A stretch of DNA of 33,508 bases from Spirochaetes bacterium ADurb.Bin133 (GTDB lineage: Bacteria; Spirochaetota; GWE2-31-10; MWDO01): contig MWDO01000031.1 in assembly GCA_002070605.1 (NCBI GenBank), positions 1-33,508 of the forward strand. Reading direction: 5' to 3'. Shown piece by piece: positions 32,750 through 33,508 of the stretch. The notes beneath the pieces are model-generated. The model did no database searches. It had not been told where the DNA came from and saw nothing but the letters and a program-made list of their open reading frames with translations. The translations under genes and the position numbers were made by a program. The stretch's first letter is position 1, and each line of letters starts with the position of its first letter.

Positions 32750-33508
32750 GTTCAACTTTGAGACTTGACGCATATTTCAAAAAATGAGACTTTACACTTT
32801 GAAACAATTCTTTTATCATACTATATCTCCAATATCATATTTAGTCAATATATTATCTTTATAGAAAATCTTGATCCATTTATTTGGATTTTCTCTAACT
32901 TCAACTTCGTAATTTGAAAGAGAACAATTTTTATATTTTGGAATTAGAAAACATTTATTCTTATAACTAATTTCATTTACTTTACTTACTTTACGAATGG
33001 CTCTTTTTGTAAATGCATTTTCGATGCTTTCGATATCTTTTTTGTTAAGATCTTCAAAAACATCATTATTTTCTTTAAAAACTTTTTCAGGCGTCGAATT
33101 TATAGCTCTGGAATATGTATTATTATGCTTCTCGACATATTTTTCTAGAACGGCATTTGCATCGTCTATATTTTTTGCATTTTCGAAAATCATATAATGC
33201 GGTATTTGACCTTGAAATGTTAAAAACTTTCTTTCCACTTTACCTTTACCTTGCGGTTGAAAGGGTTTTGAATTTATTAAATTCACTCCGACTTCTTCTA
33301 AAGCCTTAGGTATTACTAGTTCCGGATTTTCAGTTCGTTGATCAAAATGAACGCCGCCATGTCGTATATAACTGTATTTTGAATCGTTATCGTAATAAAT
33401 AGACATGGGTAATCCAAAAGTTAAAAACATCTCTTTTAAAGCCGTTATGTGATTTTCAAGATTATCGCTAGTTACAAACTTTGCATATAGAATGTATCGC
33501 GATTTATC
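32750..33508 (-). mobile_element. insertion sequence, 3' part, cut by the window edge
   Basis: A DDE transposase gene runs off the right edge. Between its stop and repeat F, the sequence TTGAGACTTGAC (32757-32768) is echoed by ATGAGACTTTAC (32784-32795). Such internal direct repeats are typical transposase-binding sites near an IS end. The exact left end cannot be fixed without the other terminus. Confidence 0.6.
32816..33508 (-). CDS. DDE transposase with rve integrase core (5' part beyond window)
   Basis: The frame stays open to the window edge, reading DKSRYILYAKFVTSDNLNEH before the first internal Met at 33430, so that Met is not the start. It contains the second catalytic aspartate region SIYYDNDSKY. 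KPFQPQGKGKVERKF supplies the catalytic glutamate of the integrase core. A C-terminal beta-domain has YKNKCFLIPKYKNCSLSNYE, as in Mu-like C-terminal transposase domains. It is related to the IS481/IS3-like rve superfamily or ISNCY-type elements; the family cannot be settled from the visible part. No frameshift is visible in this portion. Confidence 0.88.
   Translation of the reverse strand, partial: DKSRYILYAKFVTSDNLENHITALKEMFLTFGLPMSIYYDNDSKYSYIRHGGVHFDQRTENPELVIPKALEEVGVNLINSKPFQPQGKGKVERKFLTFQGQIPHYMIFENAKNIDDANAVLEKYVEKHNNTYSRAINSTPEKVFKENNDVFEDLNKKDIESIENAFTKRAIRKVSKVNEISYKNKCFLIPKYKNCSLSNYEVEVRENPNKWIKIFYKDNILTKYDIGDIV

Overview
This 33.5-kb window is an AT-rich stretch of bacterial chromosome. 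Its gene set suggests a spirochaete-like organism: lipoproteins with relaxed lipoboxes, an LPP20-type lipoprotein cluster, a CHASE2-adenylate cyclase, GAF/HD-GYP and PilZ proteins, and a short RpoS-like sigma factor. That assignment is inferred from gene content only; there is no rRNA in the window. Most of it is ordinary chromosome carrying housekeeping genes (argH, aspartate kinase, rsmE, topB, tRNA-Lys, tRNA-Glu). Dispersed palindromic repeats and mobile DNA interrupt it.

Layout. 1-230: a 113-bp tandem duplication and a degenerate repeat. 293-6065: a translationally overlapping operon encoding a large exported beta-helix-type protein, a B12-type radical SAM enzyme and a family 2 glycosyltransferase. 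6047-6922 (-): a sigma-70 factor with a leader of about 318 nt. 7304-8542: a small unknown gene (paralog 1), palindromic repeats, tRNA-Glu and tRNA-Lys. 8548-12605: a PilZ-like protein, a GAF/HD-GYP protein and a DHH phosphoesterase. 12663-15772: a 34-bp perfect palindrome, an esterase lipoprotein and argH. 15838-22066: four exported LPP20-related proteins followed by a CHASE2-adenylate cyclase. 22236-26681: a PilZ protein, a PGPGW-like membrane protein, aspartate kinase, a DUF2934-like protein and a SPOR protein. 26799-29486: rsmE, a WecG/TagA-type glycosyltransferase, an exported TPR-like protein and an RRM RNA-binding protein. 29848-31914: topoisomerase III. 31987-33508: paralog 2 and the 3' part of a DDE transposase that runs off the right edge.

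The most unusual content is a family of intergenic elements at six main loci. They are built from CATATG-centred palindromic half-sites (CATATG[T/C]GTC[A/G]A..TTT, 23 in all), often with a GC-rich block and end arms of the form CCCCGTC[A/G]GTTTTTTGGGG. One copy (8329-8542) has perfect 21-bp terminal inverted repeats. Two of the arrays lie directly upstream of the two roughly 90% identical paralogs, whose N-terminus has a ribbon-helix-helix-like pattern. A linked DNA-binding protein/palindrome-array system is therefore the leading candidate for something undescribed here.

The window also concentrates nucleotide second-messenger genes: one c-di-GMP phosphodiesterase-type protein, two PilZ-type proteins and one class III adenylate cyclase. 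All functions are read from sequence motifs alone; no database search was run.
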